DNA from: Cellvibrionaceae bacterium
GTDB taxonomy: Bacteria > Pseudomonadota > Gammaproteobacteria > Pseudomonadales > Cellvibrionaceae
NCBI GenBank assembly: GCA_025800435.1
Contig: JAOXRV010000065.1
Span: forward strand, 1-7,658
DNA: 7,658 nt
Direction: 5' to 3'
Shown: positions 6,460-7,658 of the stretch, in pieces
Numbering within the stretch: the first letter of the stretch is position 1
How the letters are laid out: the number at the start of each line of letters is the position of its first letter
Translations under genes and position numbers: made by a program
Notes under the pieces: model-generated
What the model was told of the DNA's origin: nothing
The model's database searches: none
What the model saw: the letters and a program-made list of their open reading frames with translations, nothing else

Positions 6460-7658
6460 TTACTGCAACTGATCAGAAGGTCGTCCCAGATAATAACCCT
6501 GGCCGCCGTCTAAGCCCAGTTCTTTGACCGCTTGCCATTGTTCTTCGGTCTCGATGCCCTCGGCGTAGAGGGTTAGGTCACAGCTGCGGGCAATTTTCAG
6601 CAGGGTTTCCACATAGAAGCGGCTGTCGGATTTGGGGTCCATGCTGTGGGTAAAGCGCATATCCACCTTAAGCATGCGCAGATCGATACTTTGCAGGTGC
6701 ATAAATTCACTGCCCGCCACCCCAAAGTGGTCGAGGGAGACGCCAGCGCACAGAGGCGTCAGCTGTTTAACCACAGCGCGCAATAGCGCCTCGTCCGCCT
6801 CTAGCATCTGCGCCGGCAGCTCCAACTGCAGGCGCTTGGCAAAGTCTGGCTTGCTGCGCATAAACTGCTCCAGCCAGGGCAGGAAGTCATCATTGTGGAG
6901 CGAGTTGGGGGAGATATTCACACACAGTATGCGCTCGCCCTCGGGGTTTTGCTCGGCCAGCATATCGATCAATACCTTATCGAGATCCGCACTCAGGTGA
7001 AAGCGCTCCACCATTGGCCAAAATACCCCGGCGGTTAACAGCTCTTCGCCCTCTTGCAAGCGGCACAGCACTTCTAGGTGAACGCAATCGCCGGCGGCGT
7101 CAAACACCGGCTGGTAGTGCAACACAAAGGCGCGCCGGTCGATGGCATTGCTGATCATCTCGCCCCACTCCCGCGCCGGGCGGGCGTTGCTGGCATCGTC
7201 GGGCTCGGCCAGCGACCAATTGCCGCCGCCCTCGCAGTGGTGCTGGGCCTGGCGCAGGGCCATATCCGCCTGAGACAAGAGCTTGTTGTCTCGATCGATG
7301 ACCTCCGAGCAGGCCGCGCCCACATAGGGAAGTAATTCTTTGCTCTCGTACCAACTGCGGCGCGACAGGGAATTGATAATTTCTTCGGCCAGCTGCTTGG
7401 CTTCGGCCTCGTCCAGCTCCGGTACAAAAATTGAAAAATCAGCACCTGAGCGGCGACCAATAATAGCCTCGTTATTGACGACCACCTCTTTTAAGGTGCT
7501 GGCAATGGAGAGCAAGCAATCATCGCCGGCGTCGCGGCCGTGCTGATTGTTGTATTCGATCAGTCCCTGTATCTGCAGTAACAACAGGGCGCCGCGGTTG
7601 CCGCTGCGCTCAGATTCAATATAGGCATCAAAGCGGGCATCAAAGTCGCGAGATCGGA
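6460..7658 (-). CDS. Degenerate GGDEF-EAL protein, LapD-like c-di-GMP receptor candidate (N-terminus outside window)
   Basis: The reading frame is open from the stop at 6460-6462 to the right edge, so the N-terminal sensor/membrane part is missing. Visible are most of a GGDEF domain (about 7200-7658) and a complete EAL domain (about 6470-7170). The GGDEF signature is SGADF (7435-7449), with no RxxD inhibitory site, so cyclase activity is very unlikely. The EAL domain has EVL (7066-7074), the Asn in VNISP, the Lys/Asp in LKVD, AEGIETEEQW and GGQGYYLG. The metal-binding DDFG is DHFG (6721-6732), and EITE is replaced by LELPAQ. Catalysis is therefore doubtful, and a c-di-GMP-binding receptor role is more likely. 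Order and wording of several blocks (LLLLQIQ near the GGDEF start; KSDSRFYVETLLKIARS; AEGIETEEQW) resemble Pseudomonas LapD as I recall it. No lapG is visible. An ordinary weak phosphodiesterase is the alternative. Confidence 0.88.
   Translation of the reverse strand, partial: RSRDFDARFDAYIESERSGNRGALLLLQIQGLIEYNNQHGRDAGDDCLLSIASTLKEVVVNNEAIIGRRSGADFSIFVPELDEAEAKQLAEEIINSLSRRSWYESKELLPYVGAACSEVIDRDNKLLSQADMALRQAQHHCEGGGNWSLAEPDDASNARPAREWGEMISNAIDRRAFVLHYQPVFDAAGDCVHLEVLCRLQEGEELLTAGVFWPMVERFHLSADLDKVLIDMLAEQNPEGERILCVNISPNSLHNDDFLPWLEQFMRSKPDFAKRLQLELPAQMLEADEALLRAVVKQLTPLCAGVSLDHFGVAGSEFMHLQSIDLRMLKVDMRFTHSMDPKSDSRFYVETLLKIARSCDLTLYAEGIETEEQWQAVKELGLDGGQGYYLGRPSDQLQ

Noticed and set aside
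7582..7584. TTG at 7584 as the start of the right-hand GGDEF-EAL gene
   Set aside because: The frame stays open for 24 more codons to the window edge, and those codons (for example RFDAYIESERSGNRGALLLL) read as normal GGDEF-domain sequence, so the gene continues outside the window.

Overview
This window looks like chromosomal core sequence from a free-living, probably marine or aquatic gammaproteobacterium. The protein set fits this: an E. coli Pol II-like family B polymerase, a DUF2333 protein, a PCu(A)C copper chaperone and two GGDEF-EAL proteins. Something near Cellvibrionales or the pseudomonads is my guess, from general resemblance only. I see no tRNA, rRNA, insertion sequence, phage gene or CRISPR array.

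Layout. At the left edge, on the plus strand, is the 3' third of a PfkB-family sugar/nucleoside kinase. Everything else is on the minus strand and reads right to left: a GGDEF-EAL protein with degenerate catalytic motifs, resembling LapD-type c-di-GMP receptors and cut by the right edge (6460-7658); a periplasmic PCu(A)C copper chaperone (5983-6408); a single-pass membrane DUF2333 protein (4873-5880); DNA polymerase II, polB (2360-4843); and a PAS-GGDEF-EAL protein (380-2092). The last gene is convergent with the kinase, with 18 bp between their stop codons. Gaps between the minus-strand genes are 51, 102, 29 and 267 bp. DUF2333-polB is therefore very likely co-transcribed, the two genes upstream of it plausibly so, and the PAS-GGDEF-EAL gene probably has its own promoter in the 267-bp AT-rich gap.

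How the genes relate. Two c-di-GMP proteins flank the block. The upstream one seems to have lost cyclase activity and probably phosphodiesterase activity, which suggests a sensor. The downstream one keeps the EAL catalytic set and most of the GGDEF set, which suggests an enzyme. The copper chaperone, DUF2333 and Pol II have no obvious shared pathway with them.

The most unusual signal is repeat structure. polB carries five perfect-length 21-bp tandem repeats, encoding five Asn/Ser-Pro-Glu-Arg heptads, inserted in frame just before the exonuclease domain. The PCu(A)C-DUF2333 gap, about 1.4 kb away, carries three 23-bp tandem repeats. The two arrays share a 13-base core (CCCGCTmAGGGCT) on the same strand, so they may belong to one small repeat family that has expanded at both places.
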